DNA of 45,327 bases, from contig NZ_SEWE01000038.1 of the NCBI RefSeq assembly GCF_004167665.1, positions 1 through 45,327 on the forward strand, written 5' to 3'. This DNA comes from Hymenobacter persicinus. GTDB taxonomy: Bacteria > Bacteroidota > Bacteroidia > Cytophagales > Hymenobacteraceae. How positions within the stretch are numbered: position 1 is the stretch's first letter; the number at the start of each line of letters is the position of its first letter. A model generated the notes under the pieces. It did not search any database, had not been told where the DNA came from, and saw nothing but the letters and a program-made list of their open reading frames with translations. Shown piece by piece: positions 15,249 through 23,464 of this stretch. The translations under genes and the position numbers were made by a program.

Positions 15249-16226
15249 TCAGTCCTCGTGCCCCGGTACCGCCGCCTGGGCCGGCGCATTCCGTAGCTCC
15301 AGGGCCTCCCGGGCTAGGCGCTTTTTCTCGCTTTCGGAGGCGGCCTGGGGCAGCTTGTCGAGGTCGGGCTGGCCGGCGTCCACCCAGCAGGTGTACCAGT
15401 AGGAACTCACCAGGTGCACGGCCAGCCGCAGCTGCCGCTCCACCTGCCCGTTGAGGCGCTGGTGGTACTCGGTGGTAAAGTCGCGGGAATAGACGCGCAC
15501 GGTGGCGTTGCCGCGCTCCTCGAAGCCGTACTTGCGGTCCTCGGAGAACTTGCCGGTCAATTCTTTCTCGAAGCGCAGCACCGAGTCGAGGGCGGCGTGG
15601 GAGCGGCCCACGGTCTGCCAGATGGTTTCGGTGGGCTTTTCCAGGTAGGTGGGGGCACCCACGAAGAAGTCATAGCCACTGCTGAGCACCTCGGGCAGGC
15701 GGCTTTCCCAGAACCCGTGGATGCCGCGCTGCCCCGAAAACTGCCCGTTGTAGTTGCGGGTAGTGTGCAGGGGCACGCAGGCGTCGGCAATGTAGTGGCC
15801 CATGTCGGCCGAGAGGCGCAGGATGTTGTCAGCGTCGCGGGTGCGGAAGGCCTCGGTGAGCTGGTACTTCATGCGCGCCACCTGCCAGGGCACAATGCCG
15901 TGGCGCAGCAGCGAGTCCTCGCCGTAGCGGGCCACGGCGTCAGTCCAGCTGTGGGGCAGGCGGGTCAGGGCCGAGTCGCCGTAGGCATCCACGTCGAGGA
16001 AGTGGCGCGGGGCCTCCCCGGGCACCACCGACCGGCGGGAATCGGGCCGGGTGGCGTTTTCGGTCAGGTAGTCGATGTTGGTTTTGTAGAACCCGACCAT
16101 TTCGGGCGGCAGCGTAAACACGGCCAGCCGGTTGATGAGCCGGTGCCCGAAAAAGCCCCAGGCCCGGGGCTGGTGGGGCAACAGCACTAGCAGGCCCAGC
16201 AGGCCGAAGAGTAACGATTTTCTCAT
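15249..16226 (-). CDS. Zinc-dependent phospholipase C / S1-P1 nuclease-fold exported protein
   Basis: A 325-residue secreted protein. The signal peptide ends just before Trp23 (QPRA-W), and in this fold the N-terminal Trp of the mature protein binds zinc. Further ligands fit the trinuclear zinc site: His28 in FFGHRL, His75/Asp78 in HFLDVD, His144, Asp148 and His154 in DMGHYIADACVPLHTT, and His170/Glu174 in HGFWES. The helical remainder matches S1/P1 nuclease and zinc phospholipase C proteins; the sequence cannot tell nucleic acid from phospholipid as substrate. ATG 16226 was preferred to an upstream TTG because it directly starts the signal peptide. It is read in the same direction as def, but a terminator hairpin lies between them. 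Confidence 0.87.
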   Translation of the reverse strand: MRKSLLFGLLGLLVLLPHQPRAWGFFGHRLINRLAVFTLPPEMVGFYKTNIDYLTENATRPDSRRSVVPGEAPRHFLDVDAYGDSALTRLPHSWTDAVARYGEDSLLRHGIVPWQVARMKYQLTEAFRTRDADNILRLSADMGHYIADACVPLHTTRNYNGQFSGQRGIHGFWESRLPEVLSSGYDFFVGAPTYLEKPTETIWQTVGRSHAALDSVLRFEKELTGKFSEDRKYGFEERGNATVRVYSRDFTTEYHQRLNGQVERQLRLAVHLVSSYWYTCWVDAGQPDLDKLPQAASESEKKRLAREALELRNAPAQAAVPGHED

Positions 16227-16286
16227 AAGTAAGTAGTTGATAGGTACTGCCAATAAGTAAATTCAGCGGGCTCCGAAGGTAAAGAA

Positions 16287-16332
16287 AAACTCGTCTGCCC
16301 GACCACTGCGCAGCAGCCCGACAGACGAGTTT
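16287..16332 (-). terminator. Intrinsic terminator after ruvX-def
   Basis: Stem AAACTCGTCTG (16287-16297) with CAGACGAGTTT (16322-16332), loop of 24 bases. On the minus strand it is followed by a T-rich run (TTTTTCTTT counting the stem end). It lies 20-66 bases after the def stop at 16353. Confidence 0.8.
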
Positions 16333-16352
16333 AGCAATTAAGCCGGTGGCGC

Positions 16353-16955
16353 CTAGCGCCGGCCCTGGCCGACGAAGCGCATGCGGTAGTCGGCGTTCAC
16401 GTCGCCCTTGGTAATGCGGGTGAGCTTGCCCTTGATGAGCTGCTTTTTAAAGCCCGAAATCAGGTCCGTAAACAGCACGCCTTCCAGGTGGTCGTACTCG
16501 TGCTGAATCACGCGGGCCGTCATGCCCGAAAAGGTGTCTTCGCGCTGGACGCGGTTTTCGTCCTCGTAGCGAATCACGATGGTTTCGTGGCGGTACACCA
16601 TCTCGCGCACGCCGGGAATGCTCAGGCAGCCTTCTTCAAAGCCCCATTCCTCGCCGGTTTCACTCACCATCACCGGGTTGATAAACGCGCGCTTGACGGG
16701 GGCCTCGGTGGGGTCGAGCTCCACTTTTTCGCCGTCCTCGTCTTCGTCGTCCATCATGGGCGTCGAGTCAATCACGAACAGGCGCACGCTCTTGCCGATC
16801 TGGGGCGCGGCCAGCCCGACGCCGCTGGCGTGGTACATCGTGTCGTACATGTCGGCAATGAGCTGCTGGAGCTCGTCGGCGGGCATCGTGGCGGGAATGT
16901 CTTTGGCGTGGGCTTTCAGCACCGGGTCGCCAAAGGCTACAATGGGGTAAATCAT
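16353..16955 (-). CDS. def: Peptide deformylase
   Basis: A 200-residue deformylase that removes the formyl group from nascent proteins. The three family motifs are present: GVGLAAPQIG (45-54), EGCLS with metal ligand Cys110, and HEYDH (152-156) with two His ligands and the catalytic Glu replaced in the usual HExxH order. A strongly acidic insert (about residues 69-84, DDEDEDGEKVELDPTE) lies between motifs 1 and 2, as is common in Bacteroidetes. The ATG at 16955 overlaps the ruvX stop by 4 bases (ATGA), indicating translational coupling. A terminator follows the stop codon. Confidence 0.97.
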   Translation of the reverse strand: MIYPIVAFGDPVLKAHAKDIPATMPADELQQLIADMYDTMYHASGVGLAAPQIGKSVRLFVIDSTPMMDDEDEDGEKVELDPTEAPVKRAFINPVMVSETGEEWGFEEGCLSIPGVREMVYRHETIVIRYEDENRVQREDTFSGMTARVIQHEYDHLEGVLFTDLISGFKKQLIKGKLTRITKGDVNADYRMRFVGQGRR

Positions 16956-17362
16956 CGGGATTCGAGGAAGGATTGCAAAATCAGGGCGGCACTCACCCGG
17001 TCGACGGTGGCTTTGTCGCGGCGGTCTTTCTTGGACAGCCCTCCGGCCAGCATGGCGGCGTGGGCCATGCGGGACGTGAACCGCTCGTCTATCTCGTGCA
17101 CGGGCAGCTCGGGCAACTCCCGGCGCAGCGTACGGATCAATCCGACGACGGCGCTAGTTACGTTGGTATCCTCGTTCAGCAAGGTGCGGGGCATTCCCAC
17201 GACCAGGGCCTCAAGCGGATCCTGCTGGTGGTATTTTTTCACGTAGGCCACTAAGTCTTGGCTGTGAATGGTTTCCAGCGGGGAGGCAATGAGCTGGAGC
17301 GGGTCCGTCACGGCCAGCCCCACGCGCTTGTTGCCGTAATCGATGGCAAGAATTCGGCCCAT
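16952..17362 (-). CDS. ruvX: Putative Holliday junction resolvase / pre-16S rRNA nuclease RuvX (YqgF)
   Basis: A 136-residue RNase H-fold nuclease of the YqgF family, an essential factor in 16S rRNA 5'-end maturation in E. coli. MGRILAIDYGNKRVGLAVTDP carries the first catalytic Asp, LVVGMPRTL the central strand and HEIDERFTSRMA the second acidic cluster; the C-terminal KKDRRDKATVDRVSAALILQ holds the last conserved Asp (D in VDRVSA). ATG 17362 was chosen because the fold starts there; an upstream in-frame start at 17386 adds eight residues with no conservation. The stop overlaps the def start by four bases. A perfect -7 element lies 61 bases upstream. Confidence 0.95.
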   Translation of the reverse strand: MGRILAIDYGNKRVGLAVTDPLQLIASPLETIHSQDLVAYVKKYHQQDPLEALVVGMPRTLLNEDTNVTSAVVGLIRTLRRELPELPVHEIDERFTSRMAHAAMLAGGLSKKDRRDKATVDRVSAALILQSFLESR

Positions 17363-17422
17363 TGCAAAAGAGAAAAGAAAAGACAACTACGCCGCGCCCG
17401 GCACGGGTGAAGGCTGCTGCCC

Positions 17423-17430
17423 CAAAGATA
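17423..17430 (-). promoter_or_regulatory. -7 promoter element of ruvX-def
   Basis: TATCTTTG on the minus strand is a perfect match to TAnnTTTG. The -33 region at the expected distance is only weakly matching (ATTC). The predicted transcription start gives a leader of about 55 bases before ATG 17362. Confidence 0.45.
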
Positions 17431-17674
17431 CGACAGCAGAAGGAAAGGTGAATTTGCTCCGGGCCGCCGGGCCACCCGGTCGTCGTTTTCTGGCGCCCAA
17501 ACCACCGGGAGATTAACGTTGGGTATCTTCGTAAAATCATAAAATTATCTTTCACTTATATTTTTATATAAGCTGTTTTCGGCGTCTTTTATTTGGGTAA
17601 AAGCGGCCAAATATTGCGTTTAATAAATAATAAATTGCACTGTTATTGGAAAATTGATATGCTCAGATGTATGG

Positions 17675-17707
17675 CTTGGTTTTCTTGGAAAAGTTTCAAT
17701 ATTTTTG
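17675..17707 (+). promoter_or_regulatory. Candidate promoter of S41 protease gene
   Basis: CTTG (17675-17678) and TATTTTTG (17700-17707) match the -33 TTTG and -7 TAnnTTTG elements with a 21-base spacer, and the -7 match is perfect. The start codon is at 17768, a leader of about 55 bases. Confidence 0.55.
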
Positions 17708-17767
17708 AAGGATTACTTTTCCCCAAGGCGCGTAGTATCGACTGAACTAGTACTGTCTCAACTGCTT

Positions 17768-19465
17768 ATGACCGACGAGCCGAACGAAGCTCCGACGCTG
17801 CTTCCTGCTGTTGCCCCTTCTCCGGCCCCGCGTACCTCGCGAGTCCAGATCCGGCAGCCGCTGCTTTTGGCGCTGGTGCTGGCCTGCGGTGTGCTGCTGG
17901 GGGCCAACCCCTTCCGCCCGTCGGAGCAAAACCCCGACGGTACCGCCCGGGGCTACCTAAAGTTCAAGGAAATCCTGAGCTACGTCGACCGCGACTACGT
18001 GGACTCCGTGGACGCCGAAGCCCTGTCCGACTACGCCATTACCCGCATGCTGGAGCGGCTCGACCCGCACTCGGTGTTCATCCCGGCCAAGCAGCAGCAG
18101 GCCTCCGCCTTTCTGCAAAGCGACTTCGACGGCGTGGGGGTGGAGTTCAACCTGTTTCACGACACCGTGACGGTGGTTTCGCCCCTGAGCGGCGGCCCCG
18201 CCGAGCTGGCCGGCCTGCAGCCTGGCGACCGAATCCTGGCCGTAAACGGCGAGGCCGTGTCGGGCGTGCACATCACCAACGAGCAGATGTTTGGCAAGCT
18301 CCGCGGCCCCCGCGGCAGCAGCGTGCAGCTGCTGGTGAAGCGCCGCCACCAGTCGAAGCCGATGAGCGTGGCCGTCAACCGCAACCGGATTCCCAACTCG
18401 TCGGTGGACGTGGCCTACATGATGGACAACGAAACCGGCTACATCAAGGTGAGCCGGTTTGCCAGCGGCACCTTCGACGAGTTCAAGCAAGCCCTCGGCG
18501 ACCTGAAGCGGCAGGGCCTGACCCGCCTCGTGCTCGATTTGCGCGGCAACCCCGGGGGCTACCTCGACCGGGCCACCAAGCTGGCCGACGAGTTTATCAG
18601 CGGCACCAAGAAAATCGTCTACACCGAAGGTAAGGGCGACCAGTACGACACCCAAACCTATTCCCGCACCCTGGGCGAGTTTGAAGACGGCCCGCTGGTG
18701 GTGCTCGTGGACGAAGGCAGCGCCTCGGCTTCGGAAGTGCTGGCCGGCGCCCTGCAGGACCACGACCGGGCCTTGGTGGTGGGCCGGCGCACCTTCGGCA
18801 AGGGCCTGGTGCAGCAGCCCATTGCCCTCAACGACGGCTCGGAGCTGCGCCTGACCATTGCCCGCTATTACACGCCCTCGGGCCGCTCGATTCAGAAATC
18901 TTACCGCGGCGGGGTGGCCGACTACGAGAAGGAGCTCAGCCAGCGCATGAAGCACGGCGAGTATTTCCACGCCGACAGCATCCACTTCGCCGACTCCTTG
19001 CGCTACCGCACCGCCCGGGGCCGCACCGTGTACGGGGGCGGCGGCATCATGCCCGACCTGTTCGTGCCCCGCGACACGTCGGCGTACTCGGCCTACTACA
19101 CCCGCCTGCAAAGCCACAACCTGGTCCGGGAATTTGCCCTGAACTTCTACCAGGACCACCGCGAAGAGCTTGAAGCCCTGCGCTTTGAGCAGTTCAACGC
19201 CACTTTCCGCATTTCCGACGCCCAGCTCCAGGCCTTGGCCGCCAAAGCCAGCACCGACGGCATTCCGGCCGACGCGGCCGGCCTGCGCCGGTGCACGGCC
19301 GTGGTCCGCAACCAGCTCAAGGCCCACATTGCCCGCAGCGCCTACGGCAAAACCGCCTACTACCAAGTCTTGCGCGAGCAGGACCACGAGCTCCAGCAGG
19401 CCTTCCACGCCGTTACGGACGGCAACGCCTCCCTGATGCAGGGCATTACTCTGAAGCAGGAGTAA
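17768..19465 (+). CDS. S41 family carboxy-terminal processing protease with PDZ domain
   Basis: A 565-residue CtpA-type protease anchored by one N-terminal membrane helix (about residues 29-46, PLLLALVLACGVLLGA). Order: N-terminal helical segment, PDZ domain (about 115-200, GVGVEF, then AELAGLQPGDRILAVNG), then the peptidase core with Ser320 in GSASASE and Lys345 in GRRTFGKGLVQQ, exactly 25 residues apart as in the Ser/Lys dyad of the family. A C-terminal helical region of about 130 residues follows the catalytic core. It cleaves C-termini of periplasmic proteins. ATG 17768 was chosen because earlier in-frame codons lie upstream of, or overlap, the promoter candidate. An 18-bp terminator hairpin follows the stop. 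Confidence 0.95.
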   Translation: MTDEPNEAPTLLPAVAPSPAPRTSRVQIRQPLLLALVLACGVLLGANPFRPSEQNPDGTARGYLKFKEILSYVDRDYVDSVDAEALSDYAITRMLERLDPHSVFIPAKQQQASAFLQSDFDGVGVEFNLFHDTVTVVSPLSGGPAELAGLQPGDRILAVNGEAVSGVHITNEQMFGKLRGPRGSSVQLLVKRRHQSKPMSVAVNRNRIPNSSVDVAYMMDNETGYIKVSRFASGTFDEFKQALGDLKRQGLTRLVLDLRGNPGGYLDRATKLADEFISGTKKIVYTEGKGDQYDTQTYSRTLGEFEDGPLVVLVDEGSASASEVLAGALQDHDRALVVGRRTFGKGLVQQPIALNDGSELRLTIARYYTPSGRSIQKSYRGGVADYEKELSQRMKHGEYFHADSIHFADSLRYRTARGRTVYGGGGIMPDLFVPRDTSAYSAYYTRLQSHNLVREFALNFYQDHREELEALRFEQFNATFRISDAQLQALAAKASTDGIPADAAGLRRCTAVVRNQLKAHIARSAYGKTAYYQVLREQDHELQQAFHAVTDGNASLMQGITLKQE

Positions 19466-19482
19466 AACAGGAACAAGATGAT

Positions 19483-19522
19483 AACAAAGAAGGCCGAAAC
19501 GTGCGTTTCGGCCTTCTTTGTT
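19483..19522. terminator. Perfect 18-bp terminator hairpin
   Basis: Arms 19483-19500 and 19505-19522 are perfectly complementary with a GTGC tetraloop. The stem ends carry AACAAAG/CTTTGTT, so the base is A/T-rich in both directions. It lies between the convergent S41 protease (stop 19465) and transglutaminase-like (stop 19549) genes. Confidence 0.9.
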
Positions 19523-19548
19523 CATACCACGGGAGCTGACGGATTGGT

Positions 19549-20571
19549 TTACTTCTTGCCGCCGGTCAGGTCCTTGTACAGAAACTGCTTGTCGACGCTG
19601 GCGAAGGGCTGACCGTCGACTTCGGCGTAGGGGTAGATGAAGTAGTTAAGCGGGGAGCCCTGCTGCTGCGGGTTCAGGGTCAGGTCGCGGCCCCGGGAGA
19701 ATTCCAGCCGGTTTTCGTCGTGGGCGCCGAAGAAGTAGGTGCGCTTCGACGGGTCCTTGGCCGCTTCGGAGGCATCGACGGGCACCCAGCCGGTTTCCTT
19801 GGTGTAGAACTCGGCCCAGCAGTGGTAGCCTTTCACCTCGCCGGTGCCGCGCTCGGCGGGCAGCGGGAAGCCGATGCTGAAGCGGGCCGGGATGTTCAGC
19901 GCCCGGCAGTAGCCGATAAACACGGCGTGAAAGTCGGTGCAATTGCCGCGGCGGGCGTCGCAGGCGTAGTAGATGTCGCCGCGGCCCCAGCCCTGCCCGG
20001 TCTTGTCGTACTTGACGGTGCTAACCACGTGGTTGTAGATGGCCTGGGCCTTTTCCAGATCCGTTTTGGCGTTGGCCTTAGCTACCACTTCCTGGGCCCA
20101 GAGCTTGATTTTGGGGTCCAGGGGCACCAGGTTGTCGGGCTGAAGCCAGCGCTGCATGTTGGGGTCGGCAGCTTCCTTGGGCGCCTTGCGGGCCGGCTCG
20201 GGGCTCAGCATCGGGTTGACGTGCTCCCGCCGCTCGGCCTGCACTTCCATCGTGACCGAAAAGCCGGCCGGCTGCGGGTCTTTCACTTTGAGGTGCAGCA
20301 CCTTGTTGCCATACTGCCCGGTCAGAATTTCGTAGGGATAGGGCGAGGTAATCTTCAGGCTATCAATTTCCTGCGACTTGTCGGGGTGGGGTACGGGCAG
20401 CCAGAGGTCGAGCTGCTTGGCGCCGGCGGGCAGGTCGTGCACCTTGGCGGTGTAGTCGAACGAGAACGTGCGGCTTCGCAGGGGCGCGGCGGCCGGGGCT
20501 TTGTCGGAAGGGGCGAGGCTGCCGGCGGCAAAGGCCAGCAGCAGGGGCCAGGTGAGAGCGGGGAAGAGCAC
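19549..20571 (-). CDS. Exported transglutaminase-like cysteine peptidase-fold protein
   Basis: An exported protein of about 340 residues with a transglutaminase-core domain. Catalytic Cys is in RGNCTDFHAVF, His in YHCWAEFY and Asp in VPVDASEA. An N-terminal beta domain of about 110 residues (FSFDYTAKVHDLPAGAKQLDLWLPVP, containing PHPDKSQE) is typical of the family. The frame opens at TTG 20628, but that codon overlaps a TACCTTGC -7-like element; GTG 20571 gives a compact signal peptide (LFPALTWPLLLAFAAGS) and is preferred, with moderate certainty. The reaction is likely hydrolysis or amide exchange at peptides; the true substrate is unknown. No neighbour gives a functional link. Confidence 0.85.
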   Translation of the reverse strand: MLFPALTWPLLLAFAAGSLAPSDKAPAAAPLRSRTFSFDYTAKVHDLPAGAKQLDLWLPVPHPDKSQEIDSLKITSPYPYEILTGQYGNKVLHLKVKDPQPAGFSVTMEVQAERREHVNPMLSPEPARKAPKEAADPNMQRWLQPDNLVPLDPKIKLWAQEVVAKANAKTDLEKAQAIYNHVVSTVKYDKTGQGWGRGDIYYACDARRGNCTDFHAVFIGYCRALNIPARFSIGFPLPAERGTGEVKGYHCWAEFYTKETGWVPVDASEAAKDPSKRTYFFGAHDENRLEFSRGRDLTLNPQQQGSPLNYFIYPYAEVDGQPFASVDKQFLYKDLTGGKK

Positions 20572-20624
20572 GGAAGTAGAGAAAAAGTAGACAGCAGCAA
20601 GCCGGGCGGCTAACCAATTGGGCC

Positions 20625-20632
20625 GCAAGGTA
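20625..20632 (-). promoter_or_regulatory. -7-like element for transglutaminase-like gene
   Basis: TACCTTGC on the minus strand is a two-mismatch relative of TAnnTTTG, 54 bases before GTG 20571. No -33 element is recognisable. It overlaps the alternative TTG start, which argues against that start. Confidence 0.3.
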
Positions 20633-20736
20633 CAGCGGTTTTGCCGGCCGCCGGAAAGGTGGCCGCAGTTGTTGGCAACACACGGGAAGGCGCGGGAGTG
20701 CCCGCCGGGAGTTATTTAGTCCGGCCGCCCCTCGGC

Positions 20737-21321
20737 TTAGAGCGCCAAGGCGGCTTGCAGCCGGGCGGTTTCGGGGCGCAACTGGAGAATAATCTGGTCG
20801 AGGCCCTGCCGGACGCACTGTAGGTACAGAACCCGGTCGGGCTGGGTGTAGTTGGTGGAGCTGTAGAGGCTGGCGGTAGCTTTGGCCTGGCCCTGCCCCC
20901 GGTACGAGCCCAGTAGTTCCCGCTTCAGGTTGAGCACGTCGAGCTGCACATCCACCACGTACTGGTAGCGGGCCCAGGGAAAGCCGAACAGGTTGAGCCC
21001 GCCCAGTGTCAGGCCCGACACGGCGGCGAAGCCCAGCCCGGCGCGGGCACTGACGCGGCGGGTGCGCAGTACCAGAAAGCCCCGGGGCTTGCCGTAGGGC
21101 TCGGTCAGCACCTCACGGGTTTCGCGCTCAAAGAGCGTGCGCACGTCGGTGGGCACGGCCATTGGGTCGAGGCTGAGCGCGAGGCGCTGGCTCTGCACTT
21201 CGGGCGTGAGCGTGGGCAGGCGACTTGCCAGGGTTTCAGCGGTGGGATTGAGCAGGCCGGGGTCGAAGGCGCGGCAGCTGCTTAATAAGGATAAGGTCAG
21301 CAGGATAGCGGATTTTCTCAT
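20737..21321 (-). CDS. Lipoprotein of unknown function
   Basis: A 194-residue lipoprotein: MRKSAILLTLSLLSSC with lipid-attachment Cys16. The mature part contains PTLTPEVQSQRLALSL and a Gly-rich hydrophobic segment around AAVSGLTLGGLNLFGFP that could be a membrane-interacting loop. A later segment, YVVDVQLDVLNLKRELLGSYRGQGQAKATASLY, looks like paired strands. I do not recognise the family. ATG 21321 was preferred to an upstream start at 21348 because it starts the signal peptide. The gene is divergent from the homogentisate-dioxygenase-like gene (234-base gap). Its stop is 166 bases from the transglutaminase-like gene on the same strand, so a shared transcript is possible. Confidence 0.78.
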   Translation of the reverse strand: MRKSAILLTLSLLSSCRAFDPGLLNPTAETLASRLPTLTPEVQSQRLALSLDPMAVPTDVRTLFERETREVLTEPYGKPRGFLVLRTRRVSARAGLGFAAVSGLTLGGLNLFGFPWARYQYVVDVQLDVLNLKRELLGSYRGQGQAKATASLYSSTNYTQPDRVLYLQCVRQGLDQIILQLRPETARLQAALAL

Positions 21322-21555
21322 GCCGTTAAAGATACCAGTTGGCCGCATTCCGGTTGTGCCGGCTAAACGCCGAGTAAGCTGCTCGCCGAAATAAGTTTTC
21401 AGTCGGGATGCCGCCCCGGAGTTGACGCTTCGGCCGCCGGGCCGCCACCAGGATTCATGCCCGGCCCGCCGGCGGCCTCATCCGTTTCTTGGCGCGGCTG
21501 CGTACCTTCACATTCCAACCCGGCCCGTTTTCCCACCCGAAAAAGCTTCTTCCGC

Positions 21556-22764
21556 ATGGCTTACTACCACCGCCTCGGCCAGATTCCGCGCAAGCGTCAC
21601 ACCCAGTTCCGCCAGCCCGACGGCACGCTCTACGCCGAGCAGCTCGTGGGCACGCTGGGCTTCCACGGCGTCTCGTCCCTGCTCTACCACATTCACCCGC
21701 CCACCCAGATCAAGCAGGTGGGGGAGCCGGTGCCCTACGGCCCCAAGCTGCTCAAAGACCGGCCCCTGGCGCCCAGCCACCTGCGCACCCTGGCCCAAAC
21801 CACCACCGGCGGCGACTATCTGGCGGCCCGGCAGACCATGCTTGGCAACGCCGACGTGACGCTGAGCATCTGCAACCCCACCGAGCGGCGGATGCAGTAC
21901 TACTACAAAAATGCCCTGGCCGACGAGGTCATCTTCGTACACGAGGGCAGCGGGGAGCTCTGGAGCCAGCTGGGCGTGGTCCGTTTCGAGCCCGGCGACT
22001 ACGTCATCATCCCGCGCACCATCATCCACCAGCTCCACTTCGACGAGGGCCCGGTCCGGCTGCTGATTATCGAGTCGTTCAGCCCCATCGAAACCTGTCG
22101 GCGCTACCGCAACCACTTCGGGCAGCTGCTCGAACATTCGCCCTACTGCGAGCGGGACATCCGCCCGCCGAGTGAGCTGATCGTGGACGACGTGCGGGAG
22201 TCGGGCGAATACTTGGTCAAGATCAAGAAGGAGGGCTACCTGCACCAGCTCGTGTACGCCCACTCGCCCTTCGACGTGGTGGGCTGGGACGGCTACTTCT
22301 ACCCCTACGCCACCAGCATCCACGACTTTGAGCCGATAACCGGCCGCCTGCACCAGCCGCCGCCCGTGCACCAGCACTTCGAGGCCCACAACTTCGTCAT
22401 CTGCTCGTTTGTGCCCCGCCTGTTCGACTACCACCCGCTGAGCATTCCGGCGCCCTACAATCACTCCAACGTCGACTCGGACGAGGTGCTGTACTACGTG
22501 GCGGGCAACTTCATGTCGCGGCGCGGCGTGGATCTGGCCTCGTTCACGGTGCACCCGAGCGGGATTCCCCACGGCCCGCACCCGGGTACGGTGGAAGCCA
22601 GCCTCGGCAAAAAGGAAACCCACGAGCTGGCCGTCATGGTCGACACGTTCCGGCCACTCTACCTCACCGAAGCCGCCCTGCCCTATCTCGATGAGAAGTA
22701 CCCCATGAGCTGGAACCCGGACTTCAAGCACGAGCCGCCCCGGGCCGCCGACATGATGGACTAA
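21556..22764 (+). CDS. hmgA: Homogentisate 1,2-dioxygenase-like cupin enzyme
   Basis: A 402-residue protein with the homogentisate 1,2-dioxygenase fold. The C-terminal cupin has the candidate iron ligands His303 (YNHSNVDSDE), Glu310 and His339, and the catalytic-base His333, within FTVHPSGIPHGPHPG. The spacing His303 to His339 (36 residues) equals that of the human enzyme's ligands. It cleaves the ring of homogentisate in tyrosine breakdown. The length is shorter than classical enzymes (about 430-445), and position 309 is Asp where the human enzyme has Glu, with Glu next to it. ATG 21556 gives MAYYHRLGQIPRKRHTQFRQ, the usual start of the bacterial group. No other tyrosine-degradation gene is adjacent, so the assignment rests on sequence alone. 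Confidence 0.88.
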   Translation: MAYYHRLGQIPRKRHTQFRQPDGTLYAEQLVGTLGFHGVSSLLYHIHPPTQIKQVGEPVPYGPKLLKDRPLAPSHLRTLAQTTTGGDYLAARQTMLGNADVTLSICNPTERRMQYYYKNALADEVIFVHEGSGELWSQLGVVRFEPGDYVIIPRTIIHQLHFDEGPVRLLIIESFSPIETCRRYRNHFGQLLEHSPYCERDIRPPSELIVDDVRESGEYLVKIKKEGYLHQLVYAHSPFDVVGWDGYFYPYATSIHDFEPITGRLHQPPPVHQHFEAHNFVICSFVPRLFDYHPLSIPAPYNHSNVDSDEVLYYVAGNFMSRRGVDLASFTVHPSGIPHGPHPGTVEASLGKKETHELAVMVDTFRPLYLTEAALPYLDEKYPMSWNPDFKHEPPRAADMMD

Positions 22765-22851
22765 CTTTTGCTGGGCAAGGCGCCCGCGCACCAACTTCGC
22801 CGCGTTGGCGTTAGAGGCGCGGACCCCGCTGTTTTTCCAACTTTGATTTGT

Positions 22852-23391
22852 ATGAAAAAGTCCTTCCTGTTTGCCCCCCTGCTGCTGTTGCTGGTCCTCG
22901 GCACGTTCAGCTGCAAAAAAATCAACGAGTTGCTGACCTTCGAGTTTTCGGACACCCAGAGCTTCAAGATTCCGGCCACGCCGCTGGTGAGCGGGCTGCC
23001 CGTAACGCTGAATCTGCCCGTGCCCGTGACCAACAAGGCCTCGGAAACTTTCCGCAGCAACAACACCAGCGCCGACTTGGTGAAAGACGTCAAGCTGACC
23101 AAACTCACGCTCACCGTCACGGACCCGACGACCGAAACCTTCGACTTTCTGCAGAGCATCGAAATTTCCATCGGCACCGACCAGAACGACAAGGTGGTCA
23201 TGGCTTACCTGAACGACGTGCCCCGGGGCGCCAAAAGCATCGAGCTGACCTCGACCAACGAGAAGCTGGACCGCTACATCAAGGCCCCGAGCTACACGCT
23301 CTACACCAAGGCCACCGTGCGCCAGGCCACGGCCCGCGAAATCACGGTGCAGGAGGAAAGCCGCTTCAAGGTCACCGCCGACCCCCTGTAA
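22852..23391 (+). CDS. Small lipoprotein of unknown function
   Basis: A 179-residue lipoprotein: MKKSFLFAPLLLLLVLGTFSC with the lipidated Cys21, then KKINELLTFEFSDTQSF. The remainder is beta-rich with repeated Thr/Val strands (LTKLTLTVTDPTTETFDFLQSIEISIG), and it ends with a YTLYTKATVRQ type strand. It appears to be a single immunoglobulin- or jelly-roll-like domain; no family recognised. ATG 22852 is directly preceded by CAACTTTG (22838-22845), a one-mismatch -7 element, which would give a very short or absent leader. It is downstream of the dioxygenase gene (87-base gap), and a strong bidirectional terminator follows. Confidence 0.82.
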   Translation: MKKSFLFAPLLLLLVLGTFSCKKINELLTFEFSDTQSFKIPATPLVSGLPVTLNLPVPVTNKASETFRSNNTSADLVKDVKLTKLTLTVTDPTTETFDFLQSIEISIGTDQNDKVVMAYLNDVPRGAKSIELTSTNEKLDRYIKAPSYTLYTKATVRQATAREITVQEESRFKVTADPL

Positions 23392-23409
23392 GGCGTTTGG
23401 TTTAAGCCT

Positions 23410-23445
23410 AAAGAAGGGCCGCTGACTCGTCAGCGGCCCTTCTTT
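23410..23445. terminator. Bidirectional terminator hairpin
   Basis: Arms 23410-23426 and 23429-23445 (AAAGAAGGGCCGCTGAC and its complement) form a 17-bp stem with a very small loop. A/T-rich ends read as T-runs in both directions. It lies between the lipoprotein gene (stop 23391) and the convergent sialidase-like gene (stop 23465). Confidence 0.88.
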
Positions 23446-23464
23446 GCGTTTGGAGTAAGCCCGG

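Larger units (their letters stand above)
17363..17767. other. AT-rich divergent intergenic region
   Basis: A 405-base stretch without a supported gene between ruvX and the S41 protease gene. Its right 240 bases are strongly AT-rich, against GC-rich surroundings. It holds promoter candidates for both genes and an AT palindrome, CTTATAT-TTTT-ATATAAG (17555-17572). In-frame TTG/ATG codons before 17768 exist on the plus strand, but the encoded sequence is not conserved-looking. Confidence 0.7.

Noticed and set aside
17654..17767. N-terminal extension of the S41 protease from 17654
   Set aside because: The extra sequence comes from the AT-rich leader and includes the -7 promoter element; ATG 17768 is better placed.
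17957..19525. Open frame of more than 500 codons antisense to the S41 protease gene
   Set aside because: It mirrors the codon bias of a GC-rich gene; the translation is rich in Val, Gly, His and Gln with no motif, while the sense frame has a complete protease. The same holds for long antisense frames over the genes at 2251, 4243, 25865, 31249 and 34652.
20628..20628. TTG start for transglutaminase-like protein
   Set aside because: It lies in a TACCTTGC -7-like element and gives an over-long signal region; the GTG at 20571 is preferred, though not proven.
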